A stretch of 64,000 nucleotides of DNA from positions 186,001 through 250,000 of the forward strand of contig NHNW01000030.1 of assembly GCA_002786025.1 (NCBI GenBank), written 5' to 3'. This DNA is from Zasmidium citrigriseum (taxonomy: Eukaryota; Ascomycota; Dothideomycetes; Mycosphaerellales; Mycosphaerellaceae). The translations under genes and the position numbers were made by a program. Of this stretch, positions 34,756 to 45,088 are shown piece after piece (within the stretch, counting starts at the first letter, position 1; the number at the start of each line of letters is the position of its first letter). A model generated the notes under the pieces. The model worked only from the letters and a program-made list of their open reading frames with translations. It was not told where the DNA came from and did no database searches.

Positions 34756-36129
34756 TTAATTTCCTTCCTTCTTACTACCTACAACCTTAATTAACGCCGA
34801 CAAGCTGTCTGTTAGTCGCTCGAGCCGGCTCTCGATCCTATCTAAGCGTCTAGTAGATCCGCCGTCGCTAGAACCACCCCCTAACCTGCTGCCAGCGATA
34901 GTAGCGAGCAGTTTACGATTTAAAGCCGAATCGCGCTCTACTATACTAAGGATCGACTTAATAAGCCTATTAGTCTTCCTACCTACCCCTTCTGCCTCCA
35001 AACGAGCCTACTTAGCTAACTTCTTTATAGGCCGTTCCTTCGGAGCCGGCGGCTTACCTCTATTAGCCTTAGTCTTACTATCTAAGCTTTCCTTCTACCT
35101 ACGTGGACGTTTAAGTCCTTAGGCCTTATACTGCTCCTTCCGAGCGTTAACAGCTACACGCTCTTCCTTAGTTAACTTTAAAGAGTTACGATATTCCTTG
35201 CGGCGGCCTATTATATCTACAAACTTCTTACAATGCTACTAGAACAACGACAACCCCCCTAGGCCGGTGCCTATTATACTCCTCGTAACTTAGTCCTTAT
35301 ATTAAGGAATCTATCTAACGACTCGCTCCGTAGCCGACTTAGTACTACTGCCTAACACCGTCCGGCCTAGCCGAGAGCACACTAAACTAGTCTCTTCCTT
35401 AACGTGCTTCTATATAACACCTATAAAAGCACCCTTAGTATTAGCCTTCATATACTGTTCTTCTTTAGTAAGCAAACACTACAAAACTTGAACACGCCGC
35501 TCGTTAGTCTACTAAGTTGGCTTCTTCGGCTTCTTTCCACCCCTCGGGCCAAGTTCCTTACTCTTTTCGAAGATTAGGTCCTCTATTATAAACCTTATAG
35601 GCGGATTCCCTATACTATCTAGCATAGAGCTAGACCTAGGCTACGAACTAGCTACCTACTTAACCCTAGCGCCTACCTAGCTACTAGACGGAGCGTTAGC
35701 TAGCACGGCTGGCGCGGTAGTCGACGTAGCGGTCGTCTACGGAAGTAGTAAGCTAGCTACTAAATCCAAAGACTTATAGTGCGGTAGATACTTATAGGGC
35801 GGTAGGCCTAGTGCATCGTAAGAGGGTGTAAACGGGCTCGAGTAGACGTATATCGGTATATAACTCGATATAGCAAATCTAGTGCCCTCTAACTGTCTAA
35901 TAGGTACCTAGGCTAGCGTGTAGTAACGCTCGCGGTATAGCTCGCTACCTTAACTAGCCTAACGGCCTATAGCTAGTATATACGGCAATCGATAGAGCGG
36001 TGTGCCTTGCGAGCTTCTTATAGGTATAGAAGGTAAGTCTAGCGGTGCTAGTATCGACGATTGTTAATTAAAGTACTAATAACTATTAATAGGTGCTACT
36101 CGGCCGCTTACGTTCGACGTCGACGACAT
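34756..36129 (-). pseudogene. Dead second ORF of Harbinger-like transposon (Myb/SANT-type?)
   Basis: The frame from an ATG at 36129 to a TAA at 34756 spans 458 codons with roughly 20 in-frame TAG/TAA and no frameshift. Legible parts include an N-terminal Ser/Pro/Tyr-rich half, a helical block with LTKEEQYMKANTKGAF followed by KHVKEETSLVC that resembles the Myb/SANT-like DNA-binding part of Harbinger accessory proteins, a Lys-rich stretch (LTKEERVAVNARKEQYK) and a C-terminal coiled coil (RRLDRIESRLERLTDSLSAL). Active Harbinger elements need such a partner protein for nuclear import and end binding. The family assignment is inferred. Confidence 0.72.
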
Positions 36130-36500
36130 AGCCGGCTACCCTGCGTTTAAAGAGGGCACCACTAGCGGCGAGGAACTCTACTACTACGAGCTATTAATAT
36201 ACGGCTAATGCTACTAGTTTAACATGTTATACTAGTAATAGGTGTTGTTCTAAGTAATGCTAACGAGTTAGATTATTATAGAAGAAACGCGTCGACGCGC
36301 ACCGTGTCGACACCTGTCGTCGTCTTAAACTTCAAGCTTAACGCCTTCAACGCCCTCTATGCCTCGAATAGTATCGACTACACTAAAAGGAGCCTGTTAA
36401 GGTCGTAATAGGCGCTGTTATAGACGTAATAGTAAGGTGTAGATCACCTACTAGAAGAAGCAAGCGTAAGGCGCCACATAATATTGGTCCGCACGCTCCA

Positions 36501-36980
36501 TAACCATAAACGCTACTAGCTAGCCGGAAATCACCCTGTCATGGGCAGTAAACATGATCTACTGCCTGCAGAAGGATTCTGGGGCCGAGTATCGGCCTTG
36601 GCAATAAGCTCTTATGCAAACGTAAGCAAGGCACATGCAAGCGAGGGAATTTTATGCAAGGGTGTGCTGTGTTGGTGAATGAATGATCGAGTTGATGCCT
36701 GAAATTCTTCTTCTTCTTATATTTCTTCAAGCTTGTAAGACCGACGTGATACTTTCGAAAGTACACTTTCGACCTTGGCCTTCCCTCAGATATTCGAACA
36801 AGCCGCCTTCGCCCTCTCCTCAAACTGGTCAAGCTGTTGCTACACCTGCTCAGGTCGACAACTTGATTGGCCGCCGTGGCTTGTCGAGGAGCGTCTCTTA
36901 TCCATTCTCATTGCATCTCCATCGTCTCGGCCGGACTGTCCTCTATCGCACTGCCATCCATTGTATCGCCGCTTGACAGG
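36501..36980. other. Right flank of transposon
   Basis: Composition returns to normal after about 36500. No gene is seen. Near 36898-36922 the string tatccattctcattgcatct resembles one at 37260-37285, hinting that the neighbouring repeat extends this far. Confidence 0.4.
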
Positions 36981-37248
36981 TCGCTTTACTTCGGGCGTCG
37001 GAAGTGAAGCTAGGGGAGAGAAATATCGCCTTACTTCGAGTCCTGAAAGTAAAGCTTCCACCCTCGAATCGTAAATTGCATCTACAGTCAGATCTGCGAC
37101 TTATTTCATAGGAGGTCGCTTCACTTCGGGTTAGAGAAGTGAAGCAAGAGGGTAAGGCATCACATCACTTAAGGCCGTGGAAGTAAGGCTTCCGTCCTCC
37201 TTTAAGCGTACATTCCGTCTGCAAATAGGTTGACGACTTAATTAGCTG
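36981..37248. repeat. Tandem ~135-bp repeat built of hairpins
   Basis: Two diverged units, about 36981..37115 and 37116..37248, align over their length. Each begins with a hairpin: gctttacttc / gaagtgaagc (36983..37010) and gcttcacttc / gaagtgaagc (37118..37145, a perfect 10-bp stem). Each has a second, weaker hairpin: gccttacttc / gaaagtaaagc (37028..37055) and one ending gaagtaaggc (37180..37189). The shared tails end in gcgactta or gacgactta. Unit differences are often C/T, compatible with RIP. Confidence 0.75.
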
Positions 37249-37259
37249 CCGGGAATTAT

Positions 37260-37538
37260 CTATCCATATCCATTGCATCTCTGCTCCAAAGACATTGCGT
37301 TAAGGGAATCGATCGCAGCCTCTAGTGTCACCACCTCCGTCCGAGGAGTCTCTATAAGCGCCATCACCTCCAATGCCACATTCTTGCTCGGTGCGGCTGC
37401 GAGGCATTCATCGTGGGCTGGCTCAAGGTTCTGCGCAATTGCTTGCAACTCGTCCCGGTCCGGGTCATTCTGACGCACATTTAGAAGTGGGAATGCGAGA
37501 GTGGAGGCGAAGAGTGTTGTGAGTCTCGTGGTTTTGAT
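37260..37538 (-). pseudogene. Small secreted-protein-like gene lacking its start codon
   Basis: A 92-codon frame ends at TAG 37260. Its first codons read IKTTRLTTLFASTLAFPLLN, a textbook signal peptide if the first codon (ATC, 37538..37536, preceded by CCAACC) were ATG. The remainder is an acidic, Ala/Leu-rich polypeptide with two cysteines and no recognised domain. Upstream the frame stays open to a TGA without any ATG, so start-codon loss is the simplest reading; a missed upstream exon is the alternative. It sits between a RIP-damaged transposon and the F-box cluster. Confidence 0.5.
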
Positions 37539-38175
37539 GGTTGGGTCAGGCTTTGATGAGGAGTTAGCACTGTGATGGCAACCATGTTGTAGCGGGGATT
37601 GTACCTGGCAGTCGTTTGTTCAGAGGATAGCTGACCGTTCAGTGTTGGACAGTTGCTGGACTCTTCGATGAAGTAAGGGCAAAAGCGTCTCTCGATAGGT
37701 AGAGAACAGATATTTGTAGGCAATGAATGTCATCAATCAGTCCTTGTGTATGTCTGATAGACATACCGATTGCCTCTTTAAGGCAGCCTACAATCACCAA
37801 TAAAGCTTCAGATTCCTCAATTGATCCGGTTGTATGACGGAATGCTCGAAGTTCTTTAACTCTAGATCGACTCGCTTCCAAGGTCCTTTGCGGCGCCTTT
37901 AGTAGGTATGATCATGACACTATGGATGTGGAAGTGTGCAACAGTCTGCAATGGCTTATGGGAGATTTTCCTTCAAGTCCGAATTCTGCGATTGAACGGA
38001 TGGTGCTGCAACAGCACGGTCCTTGATCATGAGAAACTTTCTGCTCATTGCTTGGATGCAAGACTGGCCTGTCTGCATTCTTCTCTCAAAGTCTGTCGTC
38101 TCATTCGCACAGTTCTGGATCGCTCAATCCATCCTTCTCTCCTGATTCAGGCTTCCGACCGGTGCACGCTGCATC
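37539..38175. other. Intergenic, possible gene remnant
   Basis: On the minus strand a short open frame, about 37881..37639, encodes residues with protein-like character (IEESEALLVIVGCLKEAIG). It has no good start and no partner exon I can place. I treat it as a remnant or chance. Confidence 0.3.
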
Positions 38176-38995
38176 TCACCCGTCCTTCAGCATCTTGTAC
38201 AGCGACTCGTAGGTCTTTCCAAGCGTAAGCTCACCATCGAGCCTAGTGTTGTCCCACAATGCCGTCGTCTGGCTTTGTTTCTTCCCCAACTCTACCAAGG
38301 CCCCATTCTGAGCACCTGATTGAAACCACTTGATCTTTCGCCAGAGAGCAGTCTTCTCCGTCGCCTCTCTTTCGTCAACGCGAATCAGCGTCCGTGGAAG
38401 GCTGCCCTGGCAGCCATCAACACCGAAGTCAGAGATGTACTCCCTCTGCGAGAGCAGCTCAAAATCGATAATGCTCCGACGTGTCACTTTCAAACGACAG
38501 TCTCTGAGAACAAAGTACATGACCTCGGCGTTTTCGAGGCTGTGCACTTGGAAGTCCACCGCGAACGGGTCCGGGAACGGCGAGGAGACAGCCTCGAACG
38601 AGAATCCATTACTGGACAGGCGCTTGCCGGTGGCGTACAGGTTCTCGTGGACAGCCTTCGAGTCTTTGATGATGTCGCGGTTGGTGCGACAGACTTCGTA
38701 CATGGAGATGATGTCTGTGAGAGGGAGAAGGGCGATGATCATCTCAGCCAACTCGTAGGTCGCAAACGTCCTCTCGGCGGCGGTCGGCTCTTCATTTCTG
38801 CGGGAAGTCAGTCCAGCCTCAAAGCGCTCGAGGAGAACCATGTACGCACTGGCTCGATGGAGACGGAGCGATGTTCTCGGTGCCAGACATGTCGAAAGCT
38901 TGAGTTTGAGCAGTCTGCTTCGCCTCCGTTGCACCAGTTGGAGGATCATGTAGAGTGTCAAGCTCGGTGGTAGTCGCCGTGGGCGTCGCGACCAT
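38176..38995 (-). CDS. F-box-like protein, paralogue 3 (255 aa, two exons)
   Basis: Exons 38995..38850 and 38797..38176 with a 52-bp phase-2 intron (GTGCGT..CGCAG) give 255 aa. A Thr/Ala-rich leader of about 50 residues is followed by FATYELAEMIIALLPL and VCRTNRDIIKDSK, close to paralogue 1. The C-terminus has LTLGKTYESLYKML. The intron interrupts the same place as in paralogues 1, 2 and 4. Skp1 binding is inferred only from the F-box-like motif. Confidence 0.83.
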
Positions 38996-39405
38996 GTTGT
39001 TGTTGTTTGGTGAGTGAACGCTGATGATGGAAGGTGGGGTCGGTCAAATCGAAGAAAGCTAGGAAGTCGCGACGAGAGATGTTCGGGCCGGTGACTACCA
39101 CGGGCCGGTCTTGGCAGTCACATGTTCGCTCCTTCCCTCCTTCCTTCCTGTGTTGAAGATCGCAGACAAGTGAACTGTAGAATGGAACATGCGGCGGATT
39201 GAAATGCAGATCCCGTTATACTCGATGCCTCGCGGAACCCGGTGAACTACAAGCACTCTAGTTGCTGACACTGGAGTGTCTGCCTGAATAGGGGTCGTCT
39301 TTTGCTATGCGGCCAAAACAATGCCATCTCGGTACCGAAGGATCCGACTTCTTTCATCCCCTATGGCCTCTCGCTCGTTCCAGCATGGACCATCAGAGCT
39401 GGCCT
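38996..39405. other. Intergenic between F-box-like genes
   Basis: Promoter of paralogue 3 and 3' region of paralogue 4. No gene is seen. Confidence 0.45.
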
Positions 39406-40056
39406 CTAGGCGCAAATTTCCGCCTTCGCCTCGCAAATGAAGTCGTACAAGTCGCCCAATGTCGCACCAGAGTGCAGCACCTTCTCAATACAGTGAAACC
39501 CAGTCTCGCCGCTGCAAACCCGGACACAAGCCCGGCTCTCATCCATACAGATCCGCACCTTCCTCCATCTCGGCTCAGTTCCCGCCTCCTCGACTTCGAT
39601 GACATGAGTCTTGTCGGAATGCTTCAATGGCTCGGGCCTGAGCACGTAGCGGAACCAACCCTCTCGAGTAGCCATTCCCATGTAGAAGAACGGTTTGCCA
39701 GGTATAGAAGGGTGGCTGAAGCTCAAGTGTGGTCGTGATCGTCCACATCGCTTCTCCCAGCACTTTTCCACGTCGAGCCATGAGTGGGGTGAGTGCCGCT
39801 CTGGAATTGACTTGAACCAGTGCAGACCCTTCCAGACTGTCTTTGATGATTTGATGACGCTGTTGAAGTGCTTGCAGGTGCGCATGACTTTGGTGACGCT
39901 GTCGAGGGGCAAGTTGCTGAAGATCAGCTCGGCGAGCTCGACGGTGTCGAACACTCGATCGGCGGCGGAGCGTTCTCTGTGTAAGTAACAATGTTAGGTG
40001 CGCCTTGTAATGCTGTAGCGGTCATGCGGTACATACTCCTCTTGATCGGACGCCAT
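39406..40056 (-). CDS. F-box-like protein, paralogue 4 (196 aa, two exons)
   Basis: Exon 1 (40056..40037) encodes only MASDQE plus two bases. A 60-bp phase-2 intron follows (GTATGT donor, CTAAC branch, CACAG acceptor), then exon 2 (39976..39406). The 196-aa product has FDTVELAELIFSNLPL, FNSVIKSSK and the C-terminal motif HSGATLGDLYDFIC. It is the shortest family member and lacks the acidic or proline leader. Same family and intron phase as its neighbours. Confidence 0.83.
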
Positions 40057-40571
40057 GGCCTCGAAGTGCGCAGCTCTCAATTGCTGGCAGTATGATGGAT
40101 GGCGGAGACTGTGCTTGTCTGCGCCGATGTTGATGCGGAAGGAAAGGGCGGGCATGATGAGATTTGCGGGCTTTTTAGCGTGTACACGTGCGCCGGAAGA
40201 TGCCGATGAGTCAAGCTGGAGGTGAATGTTCGCCCACGTTCGGCTCACGAAGTTTAATTCATAGCAAAGTTGAGGCTCGTACTTCTAAATCGCAAGGATG
40301 CCTTCTTCCAGAGATCAGCGCAATTGCATCCCTCTAGAAAGCCGTCAGCGGAGTCTTGAAAAGGCTTAATGATGATAATAAGATGTAGGAACACTTGCCA
40401 AGCAGCTTTCATATCCAAGAAACCTAAGACAAGCAGCCCAATATCGAATTCATGAAAGCCGTCCTTCGCACCCTTTCCGTACCATATCGTACATATCGCT
40501 GAGAATGTCCAACCCATTTCCTGTCTCTGAGGAGTCAAAGTGGCATATCCTGATGAACCAATTGCAGGAGT
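40057..40571. other. Intergenic between F-box-like genes
   Basis: Promoter of paralogue 4 and 3' region of paralogue 5. No gene is seen. Confidence 0.45.
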
Positions 40572-41546
40572 TCACATAACGAACTTTCTCTCCTTGAGAA
40601 CCTGGTTCCAAAAGTCCCCCATCTTGCAATCATTCTTCACGTAGAACGCATCGACGTCCCAGCCATCGGGCAACCACGGAACCATTCTGAACTCTCCAAA
40701 GACATCGATATCCTTGCAGAGTAGCATCTTTCTCCAGCTCTCCACGACCGGCAGAGCCTCCGAGTTCTCGCATGGCTTCTTGGAGTAGCTGGATGGCAGG
40801 GAGAAGTATTTCGCTTCACGCCATCCTGTCGATTCGACCAGCAGGAAGTTGGATGTCATCTTGGCAGGGTTTGGTGGTTTTGGTGCGTTGGGGTAGGTGA
40901 AGAGAGGATTCCAGCGGACGCTCCATGGCTCCTCTTCCACGAGCTCCTCCGCCGCGGCGAGCTCTTCGTCTTCCAAGATCTCTCCGTCTCCTGCGAGCTC
41001 CTGTTCTCCTTCCTGAGCTTCTTCTTCGTCCTCCGCGCCCTCGCTATCGCTTTCGTCGACGGTATCCAAGAAGGTTGGTCTGAAGAACAGCATCTGCTGC
41101 AGCTTGAAGGACCGCTTGATGACATGCTGGAACGTCTTGTTGACTCGTTGAGCAAAGAGGACTGTCTTGACAGACTCGCAAGACTCTATGTCGGGAAGAT
41201 GGAGAAAGATCTGCTCCACGAGCTCGTAAGTCGCGAATACCTTCTGCGCAGCTGTATCGAGGGAATGTTCCTCTGTGTTGGTTGGTGGGGGTTCAGCTGG
41301 GTCGGTGTCTGGCTGCTCTTCGGTGGTCGGAGACGTAGTGATGATCTCAGGAAGTGCTTCGTCGACCGAGAAGTTGGAGTCTGGAGTCGTCGTCGTAGTC
41401 ATGTCGGTGTCGTCCTCCGCGCCAGTCGCAATCTCCTGAACTCCAGAGTTCACGACGCTGTCCCTCCTCGCATCGATGTCATGCGTCTTCAGAAAGTCCT
41501 CGGCGCCGTAGAGTATGTTGAGCAAAGCGTTGTGTTGATCAGCCAT
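40572..41546 (-). CDS. F-box-like protein, paralogue 5 (324 aa)
   Basis: A single exon of 324 codons. A long acidic/Thr-rich leader precedes FATYELVEQIFLHLP. The middle contains a strongly acidic low-complexity block (residues about 165-205, mostly Glu/Asp/Ala). The C-terminal part keeps the family pattern (DCKMGDFWNQVL in place of TLGDLY). It has no intron at the usual position, unlike the other four, so it either lost the intron or arose separately. F-box function is inferred. Confidence 0.82.
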   Translation of the reverse strand: MADQHNALLNILYGAEDFLKTHDIDARRDSVVNSGVQEIATGAEDDTDMTTTTTPDSNFSVDEALPEIITTSPTTEEQPDTDPAEPPPTNTEEHSLDTAAQKVFATYELVEQIFLHLPDIESCESVKTVLFAQRVNKTFQHVIKRSFKLQQMLFFRPTFLDTVDESDSEGAEDEEEAQEGEQELAGDGEILEDEELAAAEELVEEEPWSVRWNPLFTYPNAPKPPNPAKMTSNFLLVESTGWREAKYFSLPSSYSKKPCENSEALPVVESWRKMLLCKDIDVFGEFRMVPWLPDGWDVDAFYVKNDCKMGDFWNQVLKERKFVM

Positions 41547-41938
41547 GGCTGAATGTGTGGAAGTCGGCTGTGTGCTGTCAGTCGGAGTTTGGCGAGACTA
41601 GCGACTTGAGACTGCTTGCGTTGATATCAGTTGCCTTGGATGTCGTTGTCTAGGAGATTTTCAGTAGATTGTTGGTCGAAGGGTTGAAGTTGAAGAGGAA
41701 GTGCGTCGTTGCTGTAAAGTTATAGGCGCTGCGCCAGCCCCTTCACTCGCCGCGATTGTCACATGCGAGCGGCGTGACTCAATAGAAAGTGGGTGAATGG
41801 TGAGAATCTGGGTAATCTTGCCATTGGCTTATGCCTGAACGCCAGTTCTGGGATCTCCACGCAGCCTCCCATATACAATTACCATGATGCCATGCTCTTC
41901 AAGTACCAATACCATGCTATACAAGCCCCTAGCTCTTA
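41547..41938. other. Intergenic: F-box-like gene promoter and syntaxin 3' end
   Basis: No gene is seen in this stretch of about 390 bp. Confidence 0.45.
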
Positions 41939-42760
41939 TCAAAGCACCACCGCCAAAATGACAATAGCCAGAACAATAGCCAGAATAATCAACAAACAAC
42001 AAGCCTTCCCTCTTGCGCTCTTCTGGTGCCGACTCGCCGTCCTAAGTTGCTGATCCGCATTCCTCGTATCGTCCCTCGTCTGGGTGACATTCTCCGAGAT
42101 GATGTCCAAAGACTGCCCCTGATCGTGGACCATAGTCGCAACATCTCGGAACAGCTCGTTCAGCTCCGAGACCGAAGACTCGATATTCCTTATCTCACTC
42201 TCCCGCTCGATGATCAAAGACTCCTGGAAATCGACCTCGCTCTGATCGGCCAGTCGCAACTGCTGTTGTTCCTGCAATTGTTGCTGCTGCTGGCCACCTT
42301 GCGATGTTGCGCCACCCTCCATTCCCTCCTGCTCCATAGCGGCTCTCGCACTCGACGCGCTCGCCCTCTGCTTGTCCAGCGCTTGTCTTTGCAAGCTCTG
42401 GAATTCAGTCAAGCTCGCGCGGAACTCCTGACTCAGCTTTCCTGCGGTGTATTTCTGACTGGGACCCATATCCTGCCATCCTTGCACCTTCTTGAGACCC
42501 TCGCCCACCTCTTTGAAGCCATCGCCGGTCTCTGATAGCAGGTCCTGCACACGTTCGCGCACACGATCGGTTTCGCGACGAGTGCCTAGAAGAGCGATTT
42601 GGTTTGATAGGCGGGAGATGTTGGAGGTCAGGGAGAAGAGCTTGTCGGAGAGCTGGGTGGTGTAGCGCTGGAACTCTGGGTCGTCGGCGTATTGCGGGTC
42701 ATCTTCGCGGCGCCAGGTCGTCGGTTGGGATTCGAGGTTGGGGTTGTCTTGGAAGGACAT
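41939..42760 (-). CDS. Pep12-type syntaxin (Qa-SNARE)
   Basis: The start MSFQDNPNLE at 42760 gives 273 aa; an upstream frame extension adds nothing family-like. The N-terminal three-helix part (FSLTSNISRLSNQIALLG) is followed by a Gln-rich linker, a SNARE motif at about 178-240 with a central Gln in VHDQGQSLDIISENV, and a C-terminal tail anchor (CCLLIILAIVLAIVILAVV). Order and spacing fit Pep12/syntaxin-7-type endosomal or prevacuolar Qa-SNAREs, which drive fusion of Golgi-derived vesicles with late endosomes. Assignment to Pep12 rather than another Qa-SNARE is by overall pattern. Confidence 0.85.
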   Translation of the reverse strand: MSFQDNPNLESQPTTWRREDDPQYADDPEFQRYTTQLSDKLFSLTSNISRLSNQIALLGTRRETDRVRERVQDLLSETGDGFKEVGEGLKKVQGWQDMGPSQKYTAGKLSQEFRASLTEFQSLQRQALDKQRASASSARAAMEQEGMEGGATSQGGQQQQQLQEQQQLRLADQSEVDFQESLIIERESEIRNIESSVSELNELFRDVATMVHDQGQSLDIISENVTQTRDDTRNADQQLRTASRHQKSARGKACCLLIILAIVLAIVILAVVL

Positions 42761-43177
42761 CTTGGGGTCTTCGATGTGGACAGATTGGAGAACAAAAGGA
42801 GGTTGTCTGTATACAGAATACAGGTGCCTGTGCCTGCGTGAAGATGTCCCAGCCAGCCAACACATGACGTCCCGTCTCTCGGCTGTATCACTAGCGCATC
42901 TAATACGGTCTAGCTTCAGCATGGCACGTGCGCAGTCAACAGACAGACAACGAGCCGACTTTCAATTCGAAGCAACTCCAGGACAATGACATGACAGTTG
43001 TACGAAGTCATCATTTTCACGCTTTGACGAGCATCACGAACAGCCTATCCAAGAACGAATGAAATTTCCATACTCCTGGTAACGACAGTTCTAGTCATAC
43101 ATCGCAGATCGCATCCACGTCCAGGTCTTGACGACCGATGTCCTCGTCAATGGAAGAAGATCAAACTGCTACCAGTT
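42761..43177. other. Intergenic region
   Basis: Syntaxin promoter and 3' region of the cysteine-rich gene. No gene is seen. Confidence 0.45.
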
Positions 43178-43479
43178 CTAATGGTAGAGGGACTCGCAGA
43201 CGTTGCTCGAATCGCAGTCCTCCGGACAGCAAACACCCTTGGTCTTATCGCAGCAACTGGTACAGCAGTCGCCGTTCCTTTGGCAAAGCGCTGACATGGG
43301 CGAGCATACGTTAGCTCGAGCTATCACGTATTTACAATCGACAGATACTCACGTGGGTCTGGATACGGACAGTAGTTTCGGCGTGTAAGGACACCTCCTT
43401 CACCCCACGGTGACAACGGCTGTGGTATAACTTTGGCTGACACCACAGCGGCGAGGAAGACGACTGGGAAGAGACGCAT
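43178..43479 (-). CDS. Small cysteine-rich secreted protein (79 aa)
   Basis: Exons 43479..43353 and 43290..43178 with a 62-bp phase-1 intron (GTGAGT donor, GCTAAC branch, TCAG acceptor) give 79 aa. Residues 1-15 are a clear signal peptide (MRLFPVVFLAAVVSA). A short propeptide ends in LTRR (31-34), a likely Kex2 site. The mature part, about 45 residues, has ten cysteines at 37, 45, 51, 52, 55, 56, 63, 64, 68 and 74, a pattern C-x7-C-x5-CC-xx-CC-x6-CC-x3-C-x5-C that suggests a knot-like fold with five disulfides. Such proteins in plant-associated fungi are often effector candidates or cell-wall/antimicrobial peptides; no family is recognised and no function is claimed. Confidence 0.82.
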
Positions 43480-45088
43480 TCTGGTTGTTCCACTCCAGGT
43501 ATTGCGTAACGAGGCACTGGATCTCTGGTCAGCTCGGAGTCTTGAGGATGCGTCAATTGACATGCCTATGGGTTGGTCTTGAACGCACACTTGGGGATTT
43601 TGAAGGAAAGAATCAGAATCAGTGAGTGTGATCGCGCCAGCCGCAACTATATTAACACTTCCAGTCCTCTTCACACCACATCGTTTGCGTTTGCAATCTT
43701 CCATGTCTTGAAGCAACTTCTCGACCAGCAGACCTCCTCGAGAAACGAATACTCTTCATCCTGTATCAAGGCATCCTTCGAAGGATTCCGATGAACAACA
43801 TGGATACCAAGGTCCTCAGGTCACCTCTTTCCAACAATGCGGACTTTTCATTTTGCGGATCGGAGCACTATGTCGACGGTTGAGTCTTGACTCTGAGCCT
43901 ATTCCTTCGCAAACGGAACCGAGAGCTTATCTCGTGAAGGAATCGCTCAAGAGTTCATAGCCATGTTTCATGGCTACTTCACGAAACGTCACATCATAGC
44001 CAGAATGCTTTGCGAAGAGATGCGAGGTGCTTTACCTGCGGATGCGTTCTTCCGACTTACCTATTACAGGCAGTGCAGGGTTGAAAGCGGTTGTTGTTGC
44101 TGGGCCCTCGACGGATACAAACTTCAGATGCGTCACCAGCCGGCATTCATTGCCTGTTCCGTGAAAAAAGAGGCATACTTGGCGAATAGATCAAGGTCCG
44201 AACTTGAAGAAGTGAAAGATGCGCAGGGCAGCGGGAGACGAGGCATGTCGCTTCCATTCGACTATTCTGCCGCGCTCCCTCGATGCCTTGGACTCATCGT
44301 CTCGAATCCAACTTCTGCTTCCGATTTCTAACATGATCAGCTGTCTTATCTCTGTTCCCTTTCCTCCCATCGAAGACGAAATGAACGACCATCCTGACTG
44401 CTTGAGAAAGGAGCTGTATCTACGGAAAACAAAAGCCAACCGGGAAGGAAAGTGTGACGCCGGCAGACTTGTTGAGGCTGCTCTGCAAGCGATGAGGAGA
44501 GGGATGTTACAAGATGAATATATTTCCAGCGGTGCTATTATGCGTCATGTTGGATGATGGCTCAAGAGGTTGCCTGCCATCACCTCCAACACCTGCGACC
44601 AGTTACTCAACTATACAGTATATCACTCGACATCAACAGGTCTACAGCAGCCTTCCCTGAGCTATCCATCCAGCTTTCAACAACATCATCAGAACGGGTC
44701 CGAGATGGAAATCAAGAGGCCGAGCTCGTTGCGCTTGCGTAGGAAGAAAGCGCAGTAAGGGATTCAGCCCTTCATTCACCTCGCGACTCTGACCATTTTG
44801 AGCTTAGCGGCCTGTCGTTTCGATAAAGGTCTTCATCTAAACGCCATCAGCCTGACGTACCAGTAATTGGACATTCTTTTTCTCGCACGCAAAGGATTCC
44901 TCCGCCTTGGTCCGCGATCAGTATATATGACAACATCGACCAGTCGTCATATCCTGCTTCACGCTTCACTAGCAAACAACACACTTTGTCAATTCTCTCA
45001 AGACATCGTGCTCGAGCACGACAAACTCTACGAGATGCAGCTACAACGAATTCTACCTTGGGTGCTGGTCAATCTCATGCCCGGCACC
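43480..45088. other. Long divergent intergenic region (1.6 kb)
   Basis: Between the cysteine-rich gene (-) and the RidA-amine oxidase gene (+). Several open frames of 60-122 codons occur on both strands without domain, intron or composition support. It contains the small perfect palindrome agccatgtttcatggct at 43959. It should hold both promoters. Confidence 0.4.

Larger units (their letters stand above)
33060..36500. mobile_element. RIP-degraded PIF/Harbinger-like DNA transposon
   Basis: About 3.4 kb with a composition unlike its neighbours: CTA, TAG and TAT steps are abundant while CpG is kept. It contains two convergent ORF remnants, a DDE nuclease-like frame (+) and a second Harbinger-type protein frame (-), both interrupted almost only by TAG and TAA. 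This is what C-to-T RIP mutation of CAG, CAA and TGG codons produces. Terminal inverted repeats and target-site duplication could not be fixed by eye, so the ends are approximate. The element must once have been present in several copies for RIP to act. Confidence 0.85.

Noticed and set aside
37639..37881. Minus-strand frame with helical character
   Set aside because: No start codon and no phase-compatible join to the secreted-protein-like frame downstream.
43963..44331. 122-codon frame upstream of the RidA-oxidase gene
   Set aside because: Composition and hydropathy look random; an equally open frame lies on the other strand.
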